Assembly: GCF_002099425.1 (NCBI RefSeq)
Contig: NW_018344335.1
Location: 910,784-974,783 of the forward strand
Origin: Phascolarctos cinereus
Taxonomy: Eukaryota > Chordata > Mammalia > Diprotodontia > Phascolarctidae
Length of the DNA stretch: 64,000 nucleotides
Reading direction: 5' to 3'
Positions 11,568 to 23,874 of the stretch are shown here, in pieces (position 1 is the stretch's first letter; every line of letters begins with the position of its first letter). Made by a program: the position numbers and the translations under genes. The notes beneath the pieces are model-generated. The model had not been told where the DNA came from and did no database searches. It saw only the letters and a program-made list of their open reading frames with translations.

Positions 11568-11800
11568 CTTGGAGTCAGGAAGACCTGAATTTTATTTCAA
11601 ATCCAGCTTCAGACACTTACTCACTGTATGACCCTGGTGAAATCACTTAGCCTCTGTTTGCCTCAATTTATTCAACTATATGATGGGGATAATAACAACA
11701 CCTACTACACAGGGTCATTGTGAGGATCAAATGAGATAATATTTGTAAAAAGTGCTTAGCACAATTCCTGGCATATAATAGGTGCTATAGAAATGCTTAT
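11568..11800 (+). repeat. Near full-length MIR-class SINE
   Basis: Sense copy from acttggagtcaggaagacct through tatgaccctggtgaaatcac, gatggggataataacaacac and cagggtcattgtgaggatca to cctggcatataataggtgct. About 230 bp, close to full length. Confidence 0.8.
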
Positions 11801-12218
11801 TCCTTTTGCTCCCTCCAAATACTCACCTGTGCCATAAAGGATGGGAATCATCTGGTTAAAAATCAGTGTTTGTGAAAGAGAATTAAGGATTTTAGCTGAG
11901 CACAACTTCAACACAACAATATGATGCAAAAAAAAAAAAGGGTACTGCCATCTTTGTTTGAGTATATAACTCACTAGGTGGTGCTGGAGAGCAACGGCCT
12001 TCAGTTTCATTCAGGGGCAAGGCTTCAGATTCACCCTGCACTCATTCTGGGAGCTGTGTTTCTCTTTTGAGGTCCAGTATGAACTTTTCTTAGGAAAAGG
12101 GAAAAATAGACAATTTCTCCCTTCCCTTGCCTGACCACCTCAGTAGTTTTTATTGGTTGTCCTCAGAGGAATATGGCCCTAACAAGTATTCTCTCTGTCC
12201 CTCTGTGGTCCTTTCATA

Positions 12219-12735
12219 TTATTTGTTGTTATTCTTATATCTACTATATGTATTATCTTTCATTTTTGAAAGAGACCAATGGCATGAATGACATCACAAG
12301 GTGATATCTTGATTTGCTTGTAAATTTGATTTAAGTGAGGCAGAGTTGCACAAAGTCATAAGCCTCACTCTCCCAGGGTCATCGAAATCCAGTGGCAAGA
12401 CAAAAGTCAGGATGACTGGTAGTGACCCAGGATGTAGTGGATGCCCTTGGCATCTTCGATGTCTGACCAAGCTCTAAGCACTTCACAGTGTCTGCTTCAG
12501 CTGCCTTCATGGCTGTTGGAATGTTCTTATCCACCCATTCTGGCAGGGGAAGTCTTCACATGCTTGGGGTATGTACCTCACCAATGGGTTTAAGACCTGT
12601 TGAGATCTCAATCTAGTTTAGCCCATCTGCTGGGGTGTGGTCGCTATTCATGCCATAGCTTCTTGGAGCCTCAGGTGAGAATTGAGTGAGAGGTGGACAC
12701 CAAAGGTGGGTGAGCAGCCCTGAAAAGGGCTGGAA
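12219..12735 (+). repeat. Marsupial GAGGACCA-type repeat, copy 2 (longest)
   Basis: Starts ttgttattcttatatctact, with tgaaagagaccaatggcatg and gatttaagtgaggcagagtt. About 500 bp, so it carries more of the family's body than the other copies, including cttcagctgccttcatggct and a 3' part with gtggacaccaaaggtgggtg. Confidence 0.65.
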
Positions 12736-13299
12736 TAATCCATACACCCAAATTCCCAGCCAGGTTGTTTTGGCAGGTCCAAATCTGATTAACAGATCCT
12801 CAGTAATTTAAACCCTTTTCCCATTGAGTCTCATACCATTCCCAATTATCTGCATCCAATAAAGGAAGCAGAAATGACATTGATTCAAATAGCCACATGA
12901 CTTTTAATGGAGTGTCACAAGCATAATGGGAACACCAGACAATAATAGCACTGTAAGAGTAAACAGATCTAAAGTATGCATCTGGTCTTCTCATCAACTG
13001 AGGTTGGGGTTGGGGGACTCTATTTTTCTTAACATGATCATGGGCATACAGCCTCTAAGCCCACAGCTCAACTCAGTGGGAAAACATGTGAATGTGAATT
13101 CAGCAAGTAAATCTCAGCTAAGATTTTGTCTTGGCTCCAGCCTCTGCCATTTTCCTTTTTTTAAAAAAAAACCCTCAAGGTCAAATCTCTGATATTTTCT
13201 TCTTGGGAATTTCATTATTCTTGCCAATCCACCAAAAAGTAGAAAACTTCTTAAAGAAAAATGTCCCATCACCTTCCAGCTCCCACATCTTCAATCCTC
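12736..13299. other. Intergenic, unassigned
   Basis: No gene and no repeat that I recognise. Short overlapping open frames here show no domain. Confidence 0.5.
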
Positions 13300-13400
13300 C
13301 TACGGTACAGATTTAGGGCTGGAAGAGATCTCAGTCGTTATCTAGTCCAAATCCTTCATTTTATAAATGAGGAAACTGGGGCTCAGGTGGATTCAGAACC
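13300..13400 (-). repeat. MIR/THER-type SINE fragment
   Basis: gatttagggctggaagagat then aaatgaggaaactggggctc. Sequence from 13401 to 14132 is AT-rich and unassigned. Confidence 0.6.
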
Positions 13401-14132
13401 TTGCAATATCCTGAGGTATACTTGCCATCTACAAATATGTCATAAGTGTGAAAAGAAACATCATTTAAAATGATAAGGATGATTATTGCAACTGCATAGG
13501 TACTCCTCTCCCAGGCCCATTTATTTCAAATGTACATTAATAATATATATAGTATATATAGTGCAACATAAAGCATCCCATCAGTGGCTAGATAGCTAAA
13601 CTATATTCCAGACATATTACATGCACATCCCATGATAGTATATGTATATCTATAGTATACCAGCAAATAAGCATAAAAAGAAAGGAAATCTTTAACAATA
13701 TCAGAATGCCTACATAAAAATAAAATAAGCATAAGTATTAATGCTAAGACAATTTACTCTTACCTAATAGTTGTAGCTACCATAATGCATGGTATGAGGA
13801 CATAAGCAAATACACAATTATCAGCGAAGTGATAAAATGGAAACATCCAACAATATAATAACTAATCAATGAGCATGCAATTAGATGTATGGCACATATT
13901 TCATCCATATTATGTTTGTATTGTCGTCTGGCTACACATATAACCACTTCTCCAGTTTCTCCTGTAACATAAATCAAACACAAATCTAAGCACAAGTTAA
14001 ATAGATGTAGCCCTCATGATTGCTCTCAGTGTGTGGATTCCCTGCCAAAATGCAGTCTAAGGCAACGACTTTGATAGAATTCCACTCAGGATGTTACCTT
14101 TGTCCAATATCCCCTCAATATGTTACCTTACA

Positions 14133-14223
14133 CATTTCAATTACACATTGCCAAAATTTTACCAAACTTTCTCTCAAAAACTGATAATCATTTTTATTCA
14201 TACCTCAGTCACTACTTGAATGA

Positions 14224-14279
<56 letters not shown>

Positions 14280-15285
14280 ACTCACTACTCCCCCCTTAGT
14301 TTTGCCTCTAAATTCTTAAACTTTTGTGACTTTCTATTGTGTCCAAGCCCATACCTGTTATGAATTGATGATAATCATCATCAAATCTATAGAGTCATAG
14401 TCCTAAACCAGAAGTCGTTGAAGATCCTTGCTCTATGTTAGTGGGGTCCAACTAAAATAGAAACAGAGGCCACTGATCTGTAATAAGAATTCCTGCCCGT
14501 TGTATATTGACTTAATTTTAAAATGTAATATTTGTGTTTGATTGTATTTTTATTTTTGCTCAGTATTTCCCAATTACATTTTAATCTGGTTTGGGCTACA
14601 CTTGGGAGTGTTGTGGGCATGTTTGACATTTCTGCTCTGTGGGTTTTCTCTGTAATTTAAGAATCTCCACAGCCAAAGTTTTAGGCAGGAAAAGTTTTGC
14701 CTATGGGCTCAGTACTCCTCCATAATACACAGTGTAACAGATAAGGGAAAATTAGTCCTGGGCAAGTCTTTTGGGGGTTAAATATACCGTCTTTCCTTTT
14801 CATACAGTACTGTCTTTTTCAGGTATTGACCATTCATATGTAGCAGTTTGATGTTAAAAGGGACAGAAAAAGCATTTTTATGTAAAGCAAAAGATTTAAA
14901 TCAACTGGCAGAAGGTTTAAATTATTGCTTCTGTCACAGATGAACATTTTGATTCCTGAAAAGGAGTGTGAAAAGAACTTTTGGTTGCTAAAATATGTAT
15001 ATAAAGAAAACTGGTTTTCACATGAGATTTGAGCAGTTTGGGACAGAAAAAAATGTAAATGTAAAGACTTAAATACCTTCTAAGTTGCAGGATGATACTT
15101 CTTCTGTATATGAACAGTTTGATGCTTTAAAGAAAGAGAAAGAAGTTTTTTAAAAAATGGAAAAATGTGAATACGAATAAATAGTTTCAGACCTAAGTGA
15201 AATGGAGGATTATATTGAGAATTTAGTGCTCTACTCATTTGCATGTAGCTAGTTTAAGAATTTAGAGGGCAAAACTAATGGATAG

Positions 15286-15348
<63 letters not shown>

Positions 15349-15436
15349 TTCAAGTAGTGACTGAGGTATGAATAAAAATGATTATCAGTTTTTGAGAGAA
15401 AGTTTGGTAAAATTTTGGCAATGTGTAATTGAAATG
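14133..15436. repeat. Large inverted repeat (arms 14133-14322 and 15251-15436)
   Basis: The left arm (about 190 bp) and the reverse complement of the right arm (about 186 bp) run nearly identically: catttcaattacacattgcc, aaattttaccaaactttctc, ctgataatcatttttattca, cctcagtcactacttgaatg, then a CT array, then agttttgcc and aaattcttaaact. They are separated by a 928-bp loop. The CT array of the left arm (14223-14275) and the GA array of the right arm (15290-15343) sit at the same place in each arm. Outside the arms similarity stops abruptly. This could be a fold-back type DNA element or a local inverted duplication; no transposase is visible. Confidence 0.85.
14439..14634 (+). mobile_element. 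hAT (Charlie-like) element, copy 2, in the inverted-repeat loop
   Basis: Same family as 2424-2597: tagtggggtccaactaaaat start, cccaattacattttaatctg core, gtttgacatttctg end. Flanks ctctatgt and ctctgtgg agree at 6 of 8 positions. Confidence 0.75.
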
Positions 15437-15479
15437 CGTCCTGATGGTGGTGGGTTTGTATCAGGCTGTCTCTCCTGCA

Positions 15480-16165
15480 CTAACTACTTTCTATTCTTTT
15501 CTCTTTCTTGAATCCTTGGTAATTCAGTTCGACTCAACACTGTCTTCTTTTCTTGCATCCCTAGACCCCTTATAATATTGCCCATTGTGTCCTGCCAAGC
15601 CTCAGCCTTACATCACTCCCACTATCCAGTGCTTTCACTCCTTCATGCGTGATACTGAACAAAGATGGAGAAAATCACAAAGTTGATCTGACTAGATTTA
15701 CTACAAATTTGTGTTATACTTTCTCAACTGGGATCTTACTGCTACTAGACAATCTTTCTAAACCTCTCTTATCAACTCACTATCCCACTCTCCACAGCAG
15801 TTCTTCTAAATCTTTTCATCCCTCCTCAAACCTATCCTCATCCTTTCATCTGAGAACCTTGCCCTATATTTTATTGAAAAAATTAAGGCTACCAAGAACT
15901 CCCTCTTCTTCCTTCTTCCTCATATCTCACACAAAGTGGTGCCCCTATTCTTTGCTGAGGTAAACCCCTCTACCTTCACAAGTGACCTCAATCCCTCTCA
16001 TCTTCTCTAATAGATCACTGCCTCTGTCATCCCCACTTTCTCACTTACCTTCTATCTTTCCCTGTCTTCTGGTTCCTTCCCTGCTACCTACAAATATGCT
16101 CATGTCTCCTCCCATTCTCAAAAAACCCTCACTTGACCTTTCCATCTCTGCTATCATCCTATATA
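15480..16165 (+). mobile_element. LINE fossil (CR1/L2-like), reverse transcriptase N-terminal part
   Basis: CT-rich sequence whose translation includes PTNMLMSPPILKKPSLD, the LKKPSLDP-type motif just before the RT fingers in L2/CR1-like elements. Frame changes separate it from the preceding part (taatagatcactgcctctgt). The clade assignment is tentative. Confidence 0.5.
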
Positions 16166-16772
16166 TCCTGCAAGATTCAGGTTATATATTCCATGGCAGA
16201 GGGATGTTGGTAGCCTAAGTTAGGAATTTCCTTGGAAGGGAACATATTCTGGCCAACAAACACAGGAAGCTTGGATCACTGAGATGTCAGAATCATTACA
16301 GAATTGTCAGGCCTCTGGTTTAGAAAAATGCAACAGATTAAGAAATAGTCTTAGAGGACCAGATCCTGGATTTGTACAGAGCCTGAAGGCTACTGACCCT
16401 GAAATCATCTGGCAAACTTAATTGCAAGGACTAAGGGGCAACTTGGTGTTGGGAGACACCCTGGCTATTGTGGGAAATAGTCATCAAATATATGATTTAT
16501 AACAAAAAGAAAAGTCTTCTGAGTTTGTAATTTTAGTGTGAGCATCAAATTACAGAGACCAAGAGTGAAAATGCAATGAAGTTTGAATAAGGGAACATGG
16601 TTATTCTAGAGCAAGAAAGCAATGCTATGAAACAACTAAGAAATAAAAGGTTAAAGATAAAAAGATAAAAGAACAACTAGCCCATTGCAATCTTTGACAG
16701 ACCACCAGATTTTTTTTTACCAGATTCTGGAAACAAGTGTTTTGAAAGATAATCATGCATCTGTGGGCTATA
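16166..16772. other. Intergenic, unassigned
   Basis: No gene or known repeat recognised. The text from 16250 to 16480 is unique-looking. Confidence 0.5.
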
Positions 16773-17030
16773 TATCATCATCATCATCATCATCAATAGC
16801 TAATATAATAAAAACTAATTTATACATAGTACTTTAAGGTTTACAAAGTGCTTTACAGATTTTATAGCATTTGAAGTTCACAACAGCTCTAAGAAGTAGA
16901 TGCTGTTATTTTTCCCACTTTAAGAAGAAGAAATTGAGGCAGAGAGAGGTTAAGTGACTTACCCAGAATCACTGAGTTAGGAAGGGTCTGGGGCTAGATT
17001 TGAACTCATATATTCCCAGATCCAGGGTTG
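16773..17030 (-). repeat. (ATC)n plus MIR-class SINE
   Basis: An (ATC)7-like microsatellite precedes an antisense SINE: ggtttacaaagtgctttaca, gaaattgaggcagagagagg, ttaagtgacttacccagaat, gatttgaactcatatattcc. Confidence 0.7.
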
Positions 17031-17130
17031 GCTCAGACAGCATACTTGTCAAATTTGTGGATGACATGAAGTTGGGAGAAGTAGCTAATATTTTGGATAA
17101 TAGGATTATCATCCAAGGAGATCCAAGTGT
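17031..17130 (+). mobile_element. L3/CR1 LINE fragment
   Basis: The translation FVDDMKLGEVANILDNR matches the CR1-type FADDTKLGG box with its downstream residues. The adjacent open frames are shadows of this fossil. Confidence 0.6.
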
Positions 17131-17379
17131 CAGAAAATTTGATTTGATAGTAAAGTCCTTCATTTGTGTTTTACACAACATTTCATAGTATTAAAAATTT
17201 TTTTAAGATCTTGGAGCTTTAATTGAATTTCAATTTCAATGTAAAGTAATGTGACATAGCCCTTGAAAAAAGGTAAGTGACCTTAGACTTTCTATTTTCT
17301 TTTTTTCTCTTCTTCCTATCTCTATTTTGTCCTCTGATTCACAAACGTAGACAGTTTATTTAAAAAAAAAAGATTTCTT

Positions 17380-18990
17380 GAAACATGGTATCCATGTTTG
17401 TTTTTTGTTTGGTCAATGGTTTTTGGGTAGCCCAATGATTCTTAAATGATCTCTCCTTGACTTACTGTCTAGGTCAGGTTTTTTTGATAGTAAGATCAAA
17501 GTAGTATTTCAAGTAGAATTTCCCCTCTAGTCTTTTGATTTTATTGTGATTATTTCTTGTTGCCTCATTGAGTCATTGAATTATTTGCTGCATTCTGTTT
17601 TGCAGAGTCTACTACATAACTAACATTTTTCTTTTTTGCTTTCAAGAAGTTTGTTTTCCTTTCCATTTTCCTCCACAACTCTAGATTTATAACTTCATCT
17701 CATCTCTTATTTTGTTTCTTCCAACCATCATAATGTGTAGGGCCATTAGTGACTCAATGGATAGCTCACTAGGCCTAAAGTCAGAAAGACTTTTCTTCTT
17801 GAGTTCAAATCTGGCCTCAGACACATACTAGCTGTGTGATCCTGGCCATGTCACTTAACCCTATTGACCTCAGTTCCTCATATATTAAATGAGCAGGAAA
17901 ACGAAATGGCAAACCACTCTAGTATCTTTGCCAATAGCACCCCAAATGGGGTCATGAAGAGTTGGACACAACTGAAATGACTGAACAAAAACAATTATAA
18001 TAATCTGTGTGGCCAAACTATTTTATTTTTTTAAAATTTGAGGTTTTGCTAATAGTTGTTTTGAGGTTACTTTAATCTTCTGGGTTTATCTCTTGGGCTT
18101 CTTCTAACCCACAGTATTTCATCATTATGTTCAGTGTTTTGGGTTTGTTTGTTTGGGTTTTTTTTGGTTTGGTTTGGTTTTCTTTTTCCTCATGCTTTAT
18201 CATTAGTTCTTGGATTGGGATTTTGTACTTGGATCTGTCTCCTCTCCTCTTGTCCCCATCCCAAGAAATCCTGTCCCCTCTGGAGTCCAGATACTGATTT
18301 AGCTGCTGATATAGATAAGATAACTGATCCTGGACACCTTCCATCTCACTCTCCTAGTGGTCCAGTGAGTATTTTTACCTGAGCCAGTTTCTATCTTCTT
18401 TTTCTTGGCACAATCCCCAGCAAGGAATTGGTTCTATCCCTTACACTGGCCCTGACAGACCCCAGTGTGATAGTGGGGATCATGTTAGTCTCAGGCCTCC
18501 TTCACAGCCCTACTTCCTTGCTTTCTACTAGTACCCAGGTTCTGAGTTGGCTCTGTCTCCTGCCATGGTTCCTAGTGCTCTGAGAAGAGTCCATCTGGGT
18601 CTTGTCTCCCAGCACAGTGACCTATGGGATCTGGTTCTGTTCTAAGATTTGGCTTCCAGTCCCATATTACTGGTGCTGGCAATGGACTGCAACCGCTGTT
18701 TCCACAGCATGAGCTAGGTTCAGGTCATTTGAGGATCTCGCCTGATTTCCTTGGTGATTTCCCTAGTGATTTCCTCTTCTCCCTGCCCTGACTGCCATCT
18801 GCATTTATCTGAGTGAGTACTGAGTTCTTTCACATCACCTTCCACCAGCCTTTGCCACTCCTTTTTTGTGCAGTTTTGAACTGGTTGAAGGAGTGTTCTT
18901 CTGTTTCCCTTAGGTCTATTTTCTGGGCTTCTTTTCAGATATTTTGCTAGGCTGATGTGAGAGGTGGGAAGTCCCTCAGTGTTCATGATT
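17380..18990 (-). mobile_element. L1 fossil, 5' UTR and ORF1 region, antisense
   Basis: The minus strand carries sequence typical of the marsupial L1/HAL1 ORF1 coiled-coil part: on the + strand, ttgggtagcccaatgattct, taaatgatctctccttgact, ttgcctcattgagtcattga. These resemble, in antisense, ORF1 pieces seen at 45300-45450 and 48090-48210. The right part (18400-18990) looks like a GC-richer L1 5' UTR, less certain. A SINE is inserted at 17735-17995. Confidence 0.5.
17735..17995 (+). repeat. RTE-tailed marsupial SINE inside the L1 fossil
   Basis: Contains gagttcaaatctggcctcag, agctgtgtgatcctggccat, gaaatggcaaaccactctag and the RTE-like tail ccccaaatggggtcatgaag, with ttggacacaactgaaatgac at the end. 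Confidence 0.8.
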
Positions 18991-20082
18991 CTAAATGAAA
19001 AATGTCTTCACTACCAAACTTATAGTTGAATAGCTAGATAATAATGGGATTGTTCTTTTGGTAGGTTTTGTTCATTCTAAACATGGGAAACCTCAGGGAC
19101 TCAATGACTAGGCAAAAATCTGGAATTAGGAGCTAAACAAAGGTTGAGAGGAAGCTAGAGGAAAGTCAGGGCCTATCCCAGAATTACCCAGGCTCAGAAA
19201 GAACTTGCAAACCAATATTTAAGGGGATCATGGAATCTAGAAAAAAAAATAGCAATCCAGAATTGGGGAGTGTTCTAGAACCCAAGGTCAAGACCAAGAT
19301 GTGGGCCAAAATCAATTGGTAGGGTAAAGCTTATAGGGCAAAGCTAACTTTAAAAGTCAAGGCAGGGAGTAGGTCTATGAGACAGTTCGTATAACAGAAA
19401 TCAAATTTCCAGGAAAAGAAATTAGTAAACAAAGGGTTATGACTCCAGTCAGAAAAGGGGTCAATAGAGGTAAAAGATCCAGGAGAAGGGATAGGGAAAC
19501 AGGTAAGGACAACAAGTAGGGATTAATCTGAGGCTTTCTGCAGCCTTAGACTATGAGCTTCTCTGCTAAACCTTCTACTAAGTACTTTCAGGTAATGGCG
19601 AATGAGAGTTGGGTGACAGAGCAGGAAATGAATTGACAAAGAAAAGAAGCAGGGCTCATAGGCTGCTCTTATGGCAGACAGATCCTGACTGTTTTAATCC
19701 ATTTCTTCACAAGTGCTACGAAGGGTACTACCAATAGCCTCTATGATGTTGTCCTCCTAAACATTGCAATTCCAGGGATTGCTTCTTTTTCCGATCAGGA
19801 GGTGCTGTGACAGCTATCTTGTAAATCATGTATCATCCCCGCAGTCAACTCCTTGCTCCTGACCTTGATTCATCTTAAAGTGGACTAAAAAAAAAAAAAA
19901 GAGCAAATTGTGCATTTTGCCAAAATTCCTTTGCCAAAAAAGAAAAAAAGTATTTGGTACAAACTGCTTATTTAAAGACACTGTGCTTCCTTCCCCATGC
20001 CCCTCCCTTCCCATCTGAGAAAAATGTAAAACCTTTTTGCATGGAATAGACCAGAGAACAGCTATATATTACCTCACAATTC
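18991..20082. other. Intergenic, unassigned
   Basis: No gene. Purine-rich text at 19080-19520 (repeated caaggtcaagaccaagatg-like phrases) may be an old repeat, but I cannot name it. Confidence 0.5.
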
Positions 20083-20087
20083 TCTGT

Positions 20088-20136
<49 letters not shown>
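20083..20136 (+). repeat. (TG)n microsatellite
   Basis: About 22 TG units with one TATG interruption near the start. The open frame through it is an artefact. Confidence 0.9.
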
Positions 20137-20674
20137 TTTCAGCAGCAGTGATGTAACCTTCTCATTTTTAGCTGTATTTGCTTCTTTGTCAGAAGAAGCC
20201 ACTCATGACCTCTCTTCTTTAATGTTTTACTGTGGTCTTCATTCAATACTTTGCTCAATTGTCAACCCTGTTTTGCTGAGTTCCCTCACTAATCCTTCAC
20301 CAATTATTTTCTGATAGGAGAAGAAAGGTTTCTGAAAGTCACAGCATCCTGATGGGAGAGAAATTAAATGGAAAATAGGTTGTTTTCATTTCAGAATATA
20401 AGAAGAGGGGAGAGAGGCAGTGTTAGATGCATATATCCTCAATCAGCTTGGTCCAGGAGTCTGTAACTCCTGCTGTTTTTTCCCCACTATTCTTCTTTGA
20501 TTCCAACTTATAAAGCTGTTTTGCAAACCATCTTGAGTAATTTTCTGGGTTGTCCGTATCAGCTCAAGATCAACTATTTCACAGACTGTTACAACACAAA
20601 GACTGAAGCAATGAGACCAGCACTTGGTTTTGTAATTGAATTTAGTGCTCAGTAGATGTGTCTTATATGAATGA

Positions 20675-20915
20675 TTGGGCAGGTAGGTGGCACAACGGAT
20701 AGAATGCCAGTCAGAAAGACTTCTCTGAGTTCAAATCTGGCCTCTGATACTTACTAGTTGTGTGACCCTGGGCAAGTCACTTACCCCAATTTGCCTCAGT
20801 TTCCTCATCTGTAAAATGAGCTGGGGAAGGAAATGGCAAACTATTCCAGCATCTTTGCCAAGAAAACCCCAAATGGGGTCACAAAGAATGACTGAAATTA
20901 TTGAACAACAATAGT
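20675..20915 (+). repeat. RTE-tailed marsupial SINE
   Basis: ggcaggtaggtggcacaacg head, gtgtgaccctgggcaagtca, aatgagctggggaaggaaat, ccaagaaaaccccaaatggg tail. Confidence 0.85.
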
Positions 20916-21179
20916 CTGAATGATTGCTGTATTAGGTAAAATATAAATTTACTCTAAATTAGAGTGGATTCAGGCTAAAATGTCTACAGACATGTTTCAG
21001 TTACCACCTCTTTAAGTTGGCACTTTTGGGGTCAACGTTTCTAAAGCAGGCAAAGTAAAGAAGGACCCTACAAAGAATAAAATGCTGTTACATCTTCCTG
21101 ACAAAGACTTTTACACTAACTCTTTGGATAAGATGGAAAGACGTGGGCCATATGATAGTATAGTACAGTACAACAGGAT

Positions 21180-21515
21180 ATTGTACTGATGGAATGATAA
21201 GACCCAAAGAAGAGTCATTAATAGCTCAGTGCCAACTAGTAAGGAAGTCTATAATGGAATGCCCTGAGATCTGTGCTTAACTTAAGAAGTTTAACATTTT
21301 TATCAATGATAAAGAAAAAGCTGATGTACCTGTCAAATTGGAAGGTTACACAAAGCTGGGAAGCATAGATAACACTGGATGACAGAGAGGGGACCCTAAA
21401 AGCTCTTTACAATGTTTAGTTATCCTCTCTGGGCTTCAAGTTTCTCATCTGGAAAATGAGGGACTTGAACCAGATGACTTCTGTGGACTTTTCCAGTTCT
21501 AAATCCATGATCAAT
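21180..21515 (+). mobile_element. L3/CR1 LINE fragment followed by MIR
   Basis: 21180-21400 matches CR1-type RT text (INDKEKADVPVKLEGYTKLG, with the FADD box lost). 21410-21515 is a sense MIR piece (ttctcatctggaaaatgagg). 21516-22355 holds a CTT/T tract (21768-21796) and otherwise nothing recognised. Confidence 0.55.
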
Positions 21516-22355
21516 AATATAATCTTAGCATCGAACCAAATTAAATATGATGAACTTTAATAAGGATACATGTGTAATCCTTATGGAGAGTAATGTTGGC
21601 TGGCTAGCAGCATAATTTTCACTCTTTTTTTTTTTTCACTCTCTCTCTTCTAACCAGGAAAAGGATCAGGAACAGAATCTACTCAGACCATGACAGTGCC
21701 TTTGCTTTGGTCCATCACCCTCTCCTCCAGTCCCCATCTCTTTCATTCCACGGCTTCCCTTCTCTTCTTCTTCTTCTTCTTTTTTTTTTTTTTTTGCCCT
21801 CTTTCCCTTGAAGATGCCATCAGCTATGCCAGTTACATCATTCAGTAGGCTGGCCCACTCGTGGCCAGAGGCAATGGCCTGGGTTCGTAAGGAATTCTCT
21901 CTCTACCCTTTGGGAAGTTTATAAAATTATTAATAAAAGTATAGAATAGGAAAGGAGCAGGCCCTCCCCCGACATTGTACCTAAAATATTAGTGCAACAG
22001 CTGTTAGTTATACATCGTTGGCTTAGGAAACAGATGTCACTTCTAAAAGGGAAGTAGTTATTTAATGTTGAAATCCTCTAAAGAGAGGTAGCATATGAAT
22101 CCAAAACTGAAATATCATTTATTAATTGATATCAATTAATGTTATCATCAATTTTTTAAATTTCATCTAGAGCTGTGATTTTTCTAATAAGAGAACTCTC
22201 AGTGAGAACATTCTCTCCATCAATGCAGATGAACAAGTTTTACGGGGTTTACTGGGGCGCTGAAAGGTTAAATGATTGACACACAGGCAGTTATGTCATA
22301 GGTAGGCCTTGGATCCGGGTTTTCATGACACCGAGACTAGATTTCTATCTACTAC

Positions 22356-22558
22356 CAGGGATGGGGAACCTGTGGCCTCAAGGTCACATGTGGCCTTCTA
22401 GGTCCTCGGGTGTGGTCTTTTGACTGAGTCCAAGTTTTACAGAACAAATCCTTTTATTAAGGGGATTTGTTCTGTGAAGTTTGGATTCAGTTAAAGGGCC
22501 TCATTTGAGGACCTAGAGGGCCACATGTGGCCTCCAGGCCAAAGGCTTCCCACCCCTG
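22356..22558 (+). mobile_element. Palindromic hAT element (OposCharlie3-like), copy 1
   Basis: About 203 bp, bounded by CAGGGATGGGGAACC and CCCACCCCTG. Nearly the whole element is an inverted repeat: cctcaaggtcacatgtggcc pairs with ggccacatgtggcctccagg, and the middle ccaagttttacagaacaaat pairs with atttgttctgtgaagtttgg. No coding capacity. No clear target duplication is visible. Confidence 0.85.
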
Positions 22559-22614
22559 TGTGACTATACCATGCTCTCTAGTCATCACTATGTCATGACT
22601 ACTTAACTCAATTA

Positions 22615-22805
22615 AATTATAGACTTAGAACTGGAAGGCACCTTTGAAGTCATCTACTCTGACGCTAATTCTACAGATTAGGAAACTGTGTTCAAAGGAG
22701 ATTAAGTGATCTGTCCACATTTATATAAGAAGTTAGTGTCAGAACTGGGATTTGAACCCACATCCTTTGATTCTAAATCTGGCCTACTTTCTTCTGTACC
22801 AATGC
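22615..22805 (-). repeat. MIR/THER-type SINE
   Basis: Antisense copy: gacttagaactggaaggcac, gaaactgtgttcaaaggaga, gggatttgaacccacatcct. Confidence 0.75.
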
Positions 22806-23389
22806 TAATATGGGCATAAAAAAGTCAATTTAATAATTGAGCCTAGTAGTTGTGCTTTGGGATTTTGTTTCTAGTCAGTTTAACCTGTGTGTGACCTTGG
22901 AGCTAATTGAGAAGCTTTCTGCTTTTGTCAAGAGACCAGCCTCCATAAGCCCAGATATCAAGCCTACCAAGCAGATAAGGAGATTTCCTTATTTCCTCTA
23001 CCGTTAAGTAACTGGGTTATGAAATTACATCACCACAAGGTTGGATGGAGGAGTGAAAATAAAATGAAACGAAACTCTTTGACTTAGTGTATTCAACATG
23101 GACTGTCTGGTTGTTCTACATTAGGTTTTGTTTTGCTTTTTCCTTTTAGAAGAAATTGAAGTTTCCCTTCTGAATCTAGAGCTCGCTTTCTGATTCTGTA
23201 GAGATCCTCTGTTCAAATTCCTTCTACCTTCCCCTAGAAATAGGGATTTTTGTACCATGCAAAAGGGACTGGTGTAATGAGCTTAAGAGTTCCTCCAACA
23301 TCAACATCTTGAGAAAGGATAGAAACTTCTTTCCCTGGGAAGTTCACCCCACCTGGGCTTCACATCCTAGAAAGCACCCTCTTCAACTG

Positions 23390-23672
23390 GTAACTGATCA
23401 ACACAATGACCAACCACAACTCTGAAAGACTCATTAACTATCCATCTTTAGAAAAAGAACGGATAAACTCAGAGGTCTTTGTTTTCGCTTTTTTTTTCTT
23501 GGAACAAGGCTGATGCAGAAATTTGTTTTGCATATCAAAAATATTTGCAACGAGTTCATTTTTCTTGCTTTCTCAGTGGCAGGGAGAAGATGGAGGGGGA
23601 AATTTTGGAACTGAAAATTAAATTTAAAAAAATAGAGAAAAATAAAGCCATAAAATAAAAAAAAAAAAAAAG
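23390..23672 (+). mobile_element. L1 LINE 3' end with poly-A
   Basis: Contains acacaatgaccaaccacaac, tgcagaaatttgttttgcat and aatttaaaaaaatagagaaa, ending in a 15-A tail at about 23658-23672. It is similar to the 3' end at 54690-54905. Confidence 0.6.
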
Positions 23673-23874
23673 GAGATTACCCACTTCTCTAGTGGCCTTT
23701 CCTTCTGATTGGCTAGTTCCTCCCAGAACCTCACTTGGAAGGTGTCTTGGACAACCACATCTTCATTCTTTTCCAGACTTTCCAGACTTTCTCTGGTATG
23801 TCACAGTGCACTGGGGCTCATATAACCTATGATGTACACTGATATCTGATTTACCCTTAACTAATGGACAGATA

